Made by a program: the position numbers and the translations under genes
NCBI GenBank assembly: GCA_000310025.1
Contig: FN649734.1
Location: forward strand, 2,068,358 to 2,113,477
Reading direction: 5' to 3'
DNA: 45,120 nt
From: Ectocarpus siliculosus
Taxonomy: Eukaryota > Sar > Phaeophyceae > Ectocarpales > Ectocarpaceae
Shown here: positions 19,632 through 30,951 of the stretch, piece after piece
How the letters are laid out: each line of letters begins with the position of its first letter
Position numbering within the stretch: the stretch's first letter is position 1
Notes under the pieces: model-generated
Databases searched by the model: none
What the model was told of the DNA's origin: nothing
What the model saw: the letters and a program-made list of their open reading frames with translations, nothing else

Positions 19632-19896
19632 ACACCTCCCCTCTTCAAATCGGACCTTTTATGTCTTGAGGGTTGGACGGTGTATGTGTATTTACATGTG
19701 TTGAAATCAATTCGGGAGTTTGTGTTGTAGGAAGGAAACACATCGCTGTTACGATAGCAGCTGAATGAAACAAGTAGATACGGATAATGAGTTAGAAGTT
19801 CTTTAGACAGCATTGTTTCGAGAGGACACGGATGTATATCGTTTCGAGAGGTCTTATGCATCGGAACTGTAGAATGACGTAGTTCTTGAGAGGACA

Positions 19897-20101
19897 TGTT
19901 GGAAGTGCTTGTAGTACAAGAACGGCTCTAATCTACTGCATGGGTTTATGCGGTATTGTGAAGGCGTCGCCAAGTCTGTAACCGTCAGGTGAAGACAGCT
20001 TGGGCGTCGGTGTGAAGATAATACAATCACTCTGTGTTTCTCTACCCAAGCCTCCGTCACATACGGAGCCACAGCATACAATAGCCGTTGTCGTGCTGTT
20101 A
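19897..20101 (+). repeat. 3' LTR of the copia element
   Basis: 205 bp, preceded by the purine-rich CTTGAGAGGACA, a plausible polypurine tract. It differs from the 5' LTR by GGTT versus GGGTTT, by loss of one CGT, and by three substitutions. Confidence 0.9.
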
Positions 20102-20106
20102 GTGAC
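20102..20106. repeat. target-site duplication GTGAC, right copy
   Basis: Matches the five bases before the 5' LTR (14685-14689). Confidence 0.9.
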
Positions 20107-20209
20107 CTCGATATTTTCCGCGATTCTGGTTTTCTCCTCATCATGTATGTATGTCATATATATGCGTCCTTTTCCTACTTGATTGACATTTCTACCGACT
20201 CTATTCCAC

Positions 20210-20412
20210 AAGGTACGACATCCCCTGGATCGATTTTCGAAGCCCGGATATTACAGTACTACATTACATACACTGTGGCGAAAGGGTGTCTGCAACAAAA
20301 CGATAATAGGTTTTCGGAAAACTCTCGACGAGACGCTTCCAACGCGCCGCCATTTTCGGCACCGCCACTCTTTTTGCTGCGGACGAACTGAGCTTTGAAT
20401 ATCGGCCTACAG
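20210..20412. mobile_element. TA-type MITE, diverged copy C
   Basis: The left end has CCCCTGGATCGATTTTCGAA and the right end GAGCTTTGAATATCGGCC. The core CTCTCGACGAGACGCTTCC and GCCATTTTCGGCACCGC match the core of the copy at 12470-12686. The outermost terminal bases are diverged. No coding capacity. Confidence 0.7.
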
Positions 20413-20659
20413 AAATGGTCGTCGTTGTCCGTCGTTTCACTACCAGTTACTACTGCAGCACACGTTGGCCGTACTTGTAGACGTACCGCAAGCTAATTGG
20501 GGTAGCGCAGGTAGCACGCACGTATCCACACAACGCCGCAGACGCCTGACAGCAGCTGATTTTTCTTTTTTTCCTGACGAAACACGCGCACTCAATCGGC
20601 ACACTTCGCAACAAATTGACAGCATAGCGCATAGACGCGCGGCACACGTCGGCCGTACT

Positions 20660-21075
20660 TGAAAGAATGCATGAGATGCCGAACACCCTTTTATCTGAAT
20701 GCAGTGGCAGCGCACCCTCACGCGCCTCGCCGAATACCTCACGGTCACGGGTGGCCAAAGGGAGGTTGTAAGTGGTGCCCAACCTCCCCGGGGTCAGGTT
20801 GGGACGTTGGGGATCGACCTTGGACAACATGTAGTCTACGCTGCCCGTCCGCCGTATTGAATGGACCAACGTCGCAATCTGTGATGCGGGGCTAGCTTCA
20901 TATGTCGGCGTACAACCTGACCCTAGAGAGGTTGTGGGGAGGTTGTGCACCAGATACAACCTGCTTTGGCCACCCGTGGTTGGTGCTTCGCGCTTGATGA
21001 TGTGAGAATCTTGTCCGGTGAGAACCTGGCGTGCTCCGCCCCTGCATTGTATGGATGCGAGATCAATGGTCTAAC
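20660..21075. repeat. partial copy of the repeat tandemly duplicated at 28.1-29.1 kb, split by an insertion
   Basis: GAGATGCCGAACACCC...CGCCGAATACCTCACGG (to 20744) and GCTTCGCGCTTGATGATGTG...GGATGCGAGATCAA (from about 20984) match the end of the units at 28137-29138. Those units read through the junction as CCTCACGGCGCTTCGCGC. Here the 233-bp element at 20746-20978 interrupts it. Confidence 0.75.
20746..20978. mobile_element. MITE, 233 bp, with about 43-bp terminal inverted repeats
   Basis: Both ends, read inward, begin CACGGGTGGCCAAAG, then GGTTGTA, TGGTGC and CAACCTCCCC. The uninterrupted repeat at about 28520 gives the empty-site structure, so the insertion is well bounded. No coding capacity. 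The target duplication is unclear (at most GGT). Confidence 0.8.
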
Positions 21076-21171
21076 GACTACGGCATGCTCGACTAGACTA
21101 TGAGTGCACCCCCCCACCCCTCTGCCATCATTGATCCATCCAACTGAGGCGATCGCCTTCGGTGGTGCAAA

Positions 21172-21483
21172 TTGGTGCAAATACCGCAATCGACGGAGCA
21201 GGTGCCAGAGCGGCGGATGAACAAGAAGATTTTCGCAGGGAGGTGCCGAAAAATATTCGGAATACGTTTCTCAAGGTACCGTCAAGATGAGAAAAAATTG
21301 AACGAAGCAATTCGACGCAACACCGCAACACCGGAACAAATGTTTCACAAGCGGAAGAAACATCGTTTCCGTGACCTTGGTCCAGTCGCCGTTCACGGAT
21401 TTAAAAAGCGCGTGACAGGAGCGTGGGAGGAAGAGGTCGACGTGGCAGACACAACTGCACCGCATGTAGCGCCCTCGGCCTAG
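21172..21483 (+). CDS. short open frame, unrecognised, possibly a gene fragment
   Basis: About 103 codons rich in Arg, Lys and Glu (for example QDEKKLNEAIRRNTATPEQM and HGFKKRVTGAWEEEVDVAD). The overlapping frame upstream (AADEQEDFRREVPKNIR) is also protein-like, so an old coding piece with a frameshift near 21280 is possible. There is no ATG at the 5' end and no splice context I can defend. I do not recognise a family. Confidence 0.22.
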   Translation: MVQIPQSTEQVPERRMNKKIFAGRCRKIFGIRFSRYRQDEKKLNEAIRRNTATPEQMFHKRKKHRFRDLGPVAVHGFKKRVTGAWEEEVDVADTTAPHVAPSA

Positions 21484-22204
21484 TGCCCACGGCCTTCTCA
21501 GCGAAAACGCCTTCGGCTGGGGTCGTTGCAGGCAATGTATGGGCCTCCGTCATCATCGCTCGTCCTTGTCCCGCCTTCCCAACGCGAGAAAGGAAGTAGG
21601 TACAGTAGAGATCTTCATGCTTTCATCCAAGCTCTCATCAGCGCCAAACCTCAACCTCTAGTAAAGATCACCTACCACCGGAAGCAACAGCAGAACAAAC
21701 AAGAGCCAAGGAGTGCGTCTGGTGGGCTACACATGGTCTATTTGTTTACATCATACCTGCGCGAGAAGAGCAAGGTTTCGGACTTACCTGTGGTCTCGTT
21801 GTTGCTGTTGTTACACACTGGGGTGTGGAGGAGTGGGTTGTCTGGCAAAAAACTTTTTTTTTTCGCGTTCGATCCTGTCTCCCCTGCCCGGTACCCGTTC
21901 TTATTGCCGATCGATGTCGAAAATTGTGTCGCTCTCGCTCACCACGGCAGCAACTTCTTGCCGCAAAAACTATCTCATCTGGCTCAAAACCGGGCGGGAC
22001 GGAAGACCGCGCTGAGGGTATGCCCGTTACAGCGCCGAAGGTGTCTTCTGCCGCAAAGAGGTATGCGCAAGCGGCGACGCAGAAGCAAAAATTTTGTTTT
22101 TCATTCTTTTCCGTCGGGGGGATATACTGCTGTATCTCACACGGGCTCTTTTTTCTCCTTCCTTGTCAGTTATTCCAAAGATAGTCTAACTTTACTCGGC
22201 CGCG
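21484..22204. other. no gene recognised
   Basis: A 286-codon open frame crosses this stretch and continues to 22386, but it lacks recognisable motifs. It has Phe- and Arg-rich runs from T-rich tracts and overlaps a dispersed repeat. I do not call it a gene. Confidence 0.4.
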
Positions 22205-22345
22205 CGTACCAAGCAGGCGTGATGTGGGCTCTGCGTTTGCGTCGATGCCCTAAAATTTGCCTACCGGCGTGCCACCTGCTCCGTATCTTGAACTATGTTT
22301 GGGGACCTCACTCAATATTTTCCCGTTTCTGTTTTTTCTGCTCCT
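22205..22345. repeat. dispersed repeat; paralogue of the copia insertion site
   Basis: GTCGATGCCCTAA, CTACCGGCGTGCCACCTGCT, TTGAAC and GACCTCACTCAATATTTTCC line up in order with 14626-14689 joined to 20107-20135, with the copia element removed. This supports the element boundaries and shows the target was itself a repeat. Confidence 0.6.
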
Positions 22346-25304
22346 GCGCCCGCGCCCGGTTCATCCTACATAGTACGTCCCAATAGCTGCGTAGTACCTG
22401 CTACCCTACACACACACATACATACTTGCTGTAGATCCGGGGTACGTACGGGCTACGTGACGCCGATCGCCAAGGAAGAAGGAAAGTCACCGCTTGTTGT
22501 TGTGTACTCCTGCCTACAGCGTATAGTCTAGTATGCAAACAACCGGGTACACATACATACCTACGCGCACACCTTGGTAGACGCGTCCAGTTTTCTTCTG
22601 TTGCTGCTGCTGTTTCTGTCTTTGATCCGAAGGATAGTTTAGCCTCCCCCATGCTGCCCCCTCACGGGGTCGCAGTTCATGGCAGATAGAAGTGTTTTGT
22701 GTTTTCGACCGCACTAAGACTGACGTATTTTCATTGGTCAGCCGGTTAGCGCGGTCGATGCTAATAATAAATACACACACGGGCATTTCTTCAGATTTTT
22801 CCGAATCAATGCATCTCTTCGATCTCAGTAGCGCGGAGATCCCGACGACCGACACAGAGATATTTTTCTCTCTGTTCAGCATGCTCCATGTCCCCATGTT
22901 GGGGGACAGATGATGCTCGATGGAATCTGAGAGCTGGCACCACAGGAAATTAATACCATATTCGCAACAGTAGAAGGTTCAACGCATGAAACACAACCAA
23001 CCACCAATGACCTTCCTTCTATTCTACGCCCAGAAATGCCTGTTTCCCACAAGGGACATTCCCCCTGTAGTGCATGTTGCTCGTGATATGTAGTATGTGT
23101 CGTACAAACGCATGTCTGTCATTGTCGTACGATGAAGTACTTCTTCCCCGTAAGTACTTCTCCGTATCGCCTTTCTTCTGATCGTCTGTGGACAGAGGTG
23201 ATGAATGCGTGCCCTGAAGTAGTATATAGATCCGATCGACAGAATTGGAACAATGATGAGGTCCCGATTTTTTTCACCCGCGTCCCTCTCCTTTCACTCT
23301 GTGTTTATCCCAACAAGCAAGACCAAGATTGAAGCGGTGGATGTACCTCTCTCTCCCTCTCTCTCCGGCCTCTCCGTGATGTTCCAGTTCATTTCTGCCC
23401 GACATGGCGTGTGTGTAGAGGGGAGCGGAGGGCCCGTGACTAGCTTTTGCGGACCCTTTCGATCAATTTTATATGAGTATTGACCACCTTTCTTCATAGT
23501 CAAAGTTCGGGAATCGTTCGGTAAGTGTTTGATCAGTACGGACAGATGGAGAGATCGGTACGGCTGTTAACCCTCCTAGAACTGGAAGCCCAAATGCTTG
23601 TTTACCGCGCCGGGGTCGTCACTATGCTTCGTGAAACGCGCGTCGGAAAACTTGGTCTAGCATAGCAGTAAGGTTGTGTGAGGTGGTACATATGATACTA
23701 GTCGCTGTGTGATGCCTGTATGCCCCTCCTGGGCCTGCCTCTGACTTGCTGGATTCGAACGAAGGTGTTCGATTTCACTGCGCGCAGGCACCTTGTTGTG
23801 TGTTGGGCTATGTAGGAGTAAATTAGTGAAACCCTCTTCTTTTTGTGCGTCCATCGGACACGTGAAACCATGTACATCGATGATGCGGCGATGATATTGC
23901 CGTCAATCACCTACGGGACCAGAGGCGCGAATTCGGCGGATCTCTCTCTTCATTTGCTTTCCACTCGCTCATTGTCCGATAACAACAGCGAAGAACAGAG
24001 CTTTGTGGACCACAGGGTGCCATCACATCATCCTGATGATGTGTCATGACCATAAGCCTTGCAAGAATAACCCTCGACGTTTACAAAGATCACGTGCATG
24101 CTACGTAGTAGAAGGTGGAGCTCATCCCGCACCCCGGCCGCGAGAAAAAGACGAAAAACGAGCAAAAACGCAATCATTATCGAAGTGGCGACATGGTCTG
24201 AGGTTTGCGGAATCGACGCGAAACGCCTTCCAGCTAAAAACATTTTCTCCTTGATATTTTTCCAGCCCATAGCACACAAACACCAAATGCTACTTTGAAG
24301 TACTTCCGCATTCCAACCTCTGAAATGTTTCCTCGCCCATCAGGAACGGTGCGCGATTGAAGACAAGTACAGCACTAACACAAGCCCTACCATCAACAGA
24401 CATCCCCCTCCTCTGTGCCGTCAGTTAGACAACACGACCACGAACGAATAGCGACACCAACGAGGCCTCTAGCCTGGCAGATAGTCAACAAATGAAGTAA
24501 GCCCCACAACCCCAATAACGCTCTCATCTACACCAAGCTTCGTTCACGGCAACAATGTAGACGATAGGGGAGTGAACTTCGCAACATGTATCTATGAATT
24601 TGCAAGAGAGTGGGGCTGTCGAACATGGCTGGTTTCAGCTGTAACTCTCTTTTGTGTGTGAGTCAGTCACACTACCACGATCAAAACCACAAACACAACA
24701 TGGTATGAAAAACTGGGAAGGATACCCACACAAAAAAGCAACAACGACCACAGGATGTTGTATCTACAGAACAAGAAATAACACACGAGCGAGATGAATG
24801 CCCACCCTCACGGTACCAAGCTCCGAAACTCGTTACCCCCTGACCCTCTACCTAGCTTCAACCTCATGAGCTAGCTACTAAGAACAACAACGACGCACGA
24901 ATATAACAAAAACCACGCGTCGCAGTACCAAGTAATACGAATAATGTCATAATGTTTTCAATCAGAACCATGCGCGATTCAAAACAAGCACAACACGAAA
25001 AACAAGCCCAACCATCAGCAGACATCCTCCCTCCTCTAGGCCATCAGCAAGACAACACCACCACGAACGATTGGCGACACCAAGGAGAAGTCTAGCGTGG
25101 TGTGTAGATAGTCAACGGCATTATCGACAGAAGAAAGGGTGCCCGCAGTTTTGTGATGGGCCAATTTTGTAGAAAGGAACTCTTCCCTTGAAAAAAAAAT
25201 GCAAGGCCAACAGATTACGTCACCCCCATGGCGGTGACGTCACGTCTCGGGAAAACAATGATCGTGGCGTTGATGCCGACGGTCGTTTCGCATCGCGGAC
25301 TTTT
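22346..25304. other. intergenic; repeats only
   Basis: No supported gene. A dispersed 45-bp word (TCAGCCGGTTAGCGCGGTCG at 22738-22757) is shared, in the opposite orientation, with 27534-27690. A 155-bp direct repeat is present at about 24338-24492 and 24962-25115. Confidence 0.5.
24338..25115. repeat. direct repeat pair, about 155 bp each, 624 bp apart
   Basis: 24338-24492 and 24962-25115 share GTGCGCGATT or ATGCGCGATT, ACAAGCCC, CATCAACAGACATCC or CATCAGCAGACATCC, CACCACGAACGA, GCGACACCAA and the ending AGATAGTCAAC. They are estimated by eye at about 80% identity. They lie just downstream of the sulfotransferase stop. Confidence 0.65.
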
Positions 25305-28300
25305 CTATCGCTGGACATGCCAGCTGCTCGGGAGCGGAACTCCGAGCAAGTCTTCGAGGTCCTTGTTGTAGGGGGCGAAGAACGCCCGCATCTCCTCCCG
25401 CATTTCCGGGGTCACCTGCGAAGGAGACCAAACAAGCAAACAAACAAAAGTTCGACCCCACATAATGAAGCGCAACAGTTCCAGGTTCCACCGAGAACAT
25501 CATAGTGACGTGTAAGTCGAAAACATTTATGTGGAAATGAATGGAGAGAGTCACGCGGATTCTATCACGCATAAAGTAAAAAAGGGTGTCGCTTCAAGGC
25601 CGACGACCTACCTCTCTCTGCTGAGGGGATGCCGAAGGCGATACCCTATACCTGAGTGTTTTCATTCTGAGGGATGCATGCAAAAAAAAAAAAAACGGAA
25701 GCAATATCTCGATGAAACTTCAATGCAACGTATCACCCAGCAAAACAAGCCACGACTATTACGACACCACAAGCCATGTCGTACCAGCCAGGTCTCAGGT
25801 CGGTCGTCACCTGTGAGTCAAGAACCTTCTTCTTGGCACCATCCGCCGTGTTGAACCTCGCGCCGACGATGTCGCTCCACATTTCTAGGCTCCGCAAGCC
25901 CTGACGGGGGAGAGGGGGGGGGGGGTGGGGGGGGGCGAACGAACGAACGGAGCAAGCATGGCCGGCAGGACGAAGTTTCGGCAGGGTACACAGTAGTAGT
26001 GAGTGAGTTGAGACGGCGGGGAAAAGGACGCCACAACACGACCTTCTCCAGCCTGCGTCGCCCCCGGATCCCCGCCGAAGTCCAGTCCATCCACATCTAG
26101 CCCTACGTGGCGAGGCTAGTACAATTTCTCCGTCATACAAAACCGTCTCATTTATTCTCCAGTCTGCACGCCCCCGGATCCCCATCTAAGTCTGGCCCAG
26201 CGACAAGCACCACGTGGTGGGCTGGTACCAATTTCCGCATCCTCCGTTTTTACCTTGTCGCCCTGTGGGTCGACCATGTCAAGGCCGATGAAGTCGAGCA
26301 CCTCCTCTAGAGTCTTGATCGGCTCTTCCTCCAAGTCGTCCGTGAACACCACCTGCGGCGCGACGCACGTGCGTTTGATACGTGGCAGTAGTGGCATGGC
26401 AGAGCATCCCACGGTACTCGGAAGCCGATAGCAAGAGAACAAACGAACAGCGAAACAGCAATCAACGATGCATCCTGGCCCGTAGTACAGGGACACATGG
26501 TGCAGGCACCCAATGGTATTCGAAAATCCGACAGCTAGTGAACAGCAACATACCAACAACGATTAAATGCATCCTGGCACGTACAAAAAGAGACGCATCC
26601 AGTAGAACGCGCATGCATCCAATAATTACTTTTCGAAAAGCCTTCAGCAAGTGAACAGCAACATACCAGCAACCGAAGAACGCAGCATACTGCACAGAGG
26701 CCCATACTATGCGCCGCATTCTCATTCATGGATCCTGGATCCCAAACATAGCGCCCCTAGTACCCTACCAAATGGTGATGTACTCCGTCGAGATAGCAAA
26801 ACCTTTGATGAGACTTCTACGCATACGCCAAGACCCCGCCGATTGCTATCACGGTCTCTGTAGTGTATCACACAGGATTGTGGCCGGAAACATCGTTGCT
26901 CGCCCGAACATGAGGCCAACGTTCGTCCTTCGATGGGAAACCCCTCTGCTGTCGACTCATCGAGCTTGGAAACTCCGCCGAGACGGGTGTTGAATCTCAA
27001 GGTACTACAAATGAAAAAGGGGGGGGGGGAGTCGATTTTGCACGGACTGCCGGCTGTATTCACAGTGAAAGTCGTGTCCTTTCTAGCACCACCTTCTCTG
27101 AATAGACCCACCAGACGAAAATAAGTATGTACACAACAGGCTGTTGTCCCATTGAAAATAGCTATGTAGTTGATTACACATCAGGCCGTTTTCTCATGAA
27201 CGTCGTACTGACCTGTGTCTATCACCACCTCCTTCCTCTGCACAGTACACACTTTTCCACACAACAAAAAAAATAGAAAAAAATCTTGAATTATCCCGCG
27301 CCTATGCAACCCCGTTGTACCTTGAAGTTCTCGCGCCCGAAGGCGTTGAACCACCGACGCAGCTGCATGGCGTACACGCTCTTCCCCACGTGGGCGTTGT
27401 AGAGCACCTCGCCCAGGTAGACGCGGGGATTGCACCAGGGCTCGGTGTGGGTGTTGCACAGCTCGCAGGGAGGTCGGCCGTTGCACTGCTTCCTTCCCTT
27501 CGTCGCCCTGGGTGTGTGATTTTTGCGTGCGTTTTTCTTAGTGAGAATCGACCGTGCTAACAGGTTGACAAACGAAAACAAGTCAGTCTGTCTGCGGTTG
27601 AAAGCACAACAAGCTTCGAAAGGCCACGTGCGTGTCTGTGGCTGTTCTTAGTGAGCATCGACCGCGCTGACCGGCTGACAAACGTGTGCGTGTTTTCTTA
27701 ACCAAATATCATCGACCGCACAATAATAACCGAATGAAAAGAATGTCAGTTCTTTGGCGGCACAAAAAACACCAACAATTTCAAAAACAATCAGAGGGTA
27801 AGAGTAAAAGAAGACATGGGAGAGGCAGGAGCTGGAAGACAACCGTCCTGCTTCTGGGTGTGCGTGCGCAGAGGGGTGGGCGCCATGAGACGCTCACTTC
27901 CTGTGCTTGTCTCTGTACGGCGGACACTTTTTACACCAGCTTTTGCTCCTTGAGCAGATCTATTGCGCGCCCGTGTGTGTGTTCTGCGTTTATTTGTGTA
28001 GCGTGCTACGAGTGCGAGCTGCGGCGTGTTTGACAGCATTTTGTGAGTCCTGTTTCTCATGTTCGGTCCCGGTTCCGTTGCGGTTTTCACTCCAGCTTGC
28101 CACCCCCCGTGGTCCGGCGCCCCCACTCGGTGTTTGCCATCGGGATTGGGTTTCGTCGCTTGGCAACGACGTTGAAAAAGAAGCCAATTCACTTCGTGAA
28201 CTCGGCAACCAGGTTACCGTTTTTTTTTTTACCTCGGTTTTTTTTTTGGCGGTAACCATAATGGTGGTCGAGTAGATCATGTTGTGCGGGGTCGAGAAAC

Positions 28301-30910
28301 CTCACTCCGCGCAACGGGGGATGATCGCACCACGTTGTGTTAAAATGGTCAAGCTTCCTCGAGGCAGTTACACAGTGCTTACAATTGTCTCTGGAAGTGA
28401 AAGCACCAGAGAATAAATTAAGTCATACGTAGCTGTCATCCGTATGCAAGGAAGTAAGCACAAGATGCCGAACACCCTTAGCAGGATGCAGCTCACCCTT
28501 CATGCGACTCGCCAAATACCTCACGGCGCTTCGCGCTTGGTGATGTGAGACCCTGTTCGGGGGAGACCCCGGCGTGTTCCGTCCGGGTTTTGTGGGGATG
28601 GGGGGTCAAGGGTCAAAGGATTCCGGCATCCACGATTAGGGGTACCCCCCCCCCCCCCCCCGAATATCTCGAGAGCCATCGGGACTGGGTTGTCGTCGCT
28701 TGGCAACGACGTTGTAAAACACGCCGATCGCTTTGTGAGCTCGGCAACCGGGTTACCACTTTTCTTTCCTCTCCTTTTTTTTTCGCGGTTATCATAATGG
28801 TGGTCGGGTAGATGATGTTGTGCGGGGTCGAGAACCCTCACTCTGCGCAAAGAGGATGATCGCACCACGTTGTGTTAAATTGGTCAAGCACTCTCCAGGC
28901 AGTTACACAGTGCTTGTACTTATAACTGTCTCTGGAAGTGAAAGCACTAGAAAATAAATCATACGCAGCTGTCATCCGTACGCAAGGAAGTAAGCACAAG
29001 ATGCCGAATACCCTTAGCAGGATGCACCGCACCCTCCGCGCGACTCGCCGAATACCTCACGGCGCTTCACGCCTGGTGATGTGAATGCCCGGTCCGGTGA
29101 GAACCCGTCCCGGCTTTGTAGGGATGCGAGGTCAACAAAGGTATGTGTACACCCCCCCTACAAGCCCCCTGTCTGTCTAGGCTCTCGTTCGTCTTCTCCC
29201 AAAAGAAGGGGCATCACAGCCATACAGATGATTTACCAACACCGGTAGCCTGAAGCCGTTCCTTCACACGTAACCTGCACAGCGAGCGCTCTCCGCACGG
29301 GGGGAGCCGCTACGGGGGGTCCAAGAAACTCGTGTCATTTTCACGCGCAAGTTCACGTCCTGTCTACGACGCCAACGTTTACTTCGGAGCACAAAAGAGT
29401 ACAAGGGAGAGACTAAACTCGTCCGAGTAGTTGCTACACCACTGGCCTCGCAACGTCGGGACGGAGCCGGGTTTTCGATGGCCCAGGCAACGTTTTGTAA
29501 GGATAAACCCGACCACAGGGGAGGGGGGGGGACTGCTCAACCAATGTAGAAGAAACCTACCTGCAGTAGGTGACCGTCGGCTCCCTCCCGAACAGCCCCG
29601 AGTCCGTGGCGTTCCTCACGCACGCCGCGAGCCTCTCCACTGTGGCTGCCCCCTCCCGAAACGCCACCGAAAGCGGCCTCTGCTCCTCCATGACGAAGTC
29701 CAGCCGGCGCCTATCTCTCATGTCCTCGCTCGCGCCCTGTGTAGGCACACAGACCGTGTGTGGATAAATCGTCAACATGTAGCATATGCATGCATGCACA
29801 CGTGAAAAGCTGGAGAAGCGAGGAGGACCGGAAGGCAACTACTGAAACTCCGACGTGTCTGCCGCACGGTAACGCCTGTTCTCAATGCGCGTATGCTGGT
29901 TACCCTAGGTGACACAGGGTACCACACCCCCTGGACCGATTTTTCCAGTAGCCTTGGCAAGGCATTTATAAAGGAAACATGCTGGATAAAGCAGGCGACC
30001 GGGGAAGTCGGGTTAGGGTTGGAGTTAGGGAATAGGGTCCGCGTATCCCCTCCCTGTTCTTTTTCCTCATAAAATTGTGAAGGGAAGTCCGATTTTGAAA
30101 GCTCGACTACTCCACGACGAAGATAATGCCAAAATCAAGTGGTGTGTTTTCGAAAAGCTCTCGACAAGACGGTCCAACGCTGCCATTTTCGGCACCGCAA
30201 CTCACTCTACTGCGAAGCAATCGAGCTTTGAAAATCGGCCCCGGCGGTGCGGTATCTCGTGTCACCTACGGTACTGGTATAGACCCCGCAATGACCGTAT
30301 TTGAGCACACACCCGCCTTCGTGTCGCCTATTTCGTCCTGTATTCTTAGACTTGGTGGAATTTGTTGTCTTGGTTTGGGAGAAGGTGTGTGGAGGTAGAC
30401 TGCGTGTGACACGAATAGACAAGCGCCAACCCTCTGCTCTGTGTGAAAACTACAGTAGAGGGTTGTTTTTTGTCGCGACACTTCCCAGCGGGGTTATGCA
30501 CCTATATATCTCGTGTGGTGCTATTTTGGTTATTTCGTGGGAATCTGTCAGTCAAGACCGATACCGACCGGCAAGGAACGCTGGAAACACAAGTTTCTCA
30601 ACATGACTGCTCGGCCCCACACAACCAACCGCTGCTGCAACATGCTCCGGTCTTTCACAGAAAGACTATTATCTACCCGTTCGACATAAGTCTTAGCAGT
30701 GAGTGGGGAAGAAAGCGTGCTGGACAGCCTACATAACTGCTGAAGGTGTCAGTGACGCCAGCAGGCCCTGATCCCGAAAAAACACCTACTCCCTCCGCAG
30801 GAAAAAAACATTCGCGTACTGCTCTGTCCCTTTGCCTCCGTCCCACCTTTGCTCCTACTCCTCTTCCTCGTCGCCTCCGTCGCAGATTCTGCCGCCTCCC
30901 CTCCGCAAAA

Positions 30911-30951
<41 letters not shown>

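Larger units (their letters stand above)
14690..20101 (+). mobile_element. full-length Ty1/copia LTR retrotransposon, 5,412 bp
   Basis: Bounded by two LTRs (14690-14895 and 19897-20101) and by a perfect 5-bp target duplication. Internal order is gag, zinc knuckle, protease, integrase, reverse transcriptase, RNase H, which is the copia order. The LTRs differ by three substitutions and two short indels, so the insertion is recent. This copy is unlikely to be autonomous: gag has no in-frame ATG at its expected start, there is a +1 frame change between gag and pol, and a one-base change splits RNase H. The insertion lies in a dispersed repeat whose uninterrupted relative is at about 22205-22345. 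Confidence 0.93.

Noticed and set aside
21526-22386. 286-codon plus-strand open frame
   Set aside because: Long for chance, but it has no recognisable domain. It contains Phe/Leu-rich runs from T tracts and overlaps the dispersed repeat at 22205-22345. No homologous segment or splice context supports it.
23700-23800. B-box-like GTTCGAATCC at 23751-23760 (minus), considered as a tRNA
   Set aside because: No convincing A box and no T-stem pairing.
27210-27249. Possible 25-nt exon in the sulfotransferase (minus strand, between a CAG acceptor and an ACACAG/GTCAGT donor)
   Set aside because: Flanking exons already join in phase 0 and give the conserved order NFK-VVFTDDLEEEP. A 25-nt insertion would break the frame.
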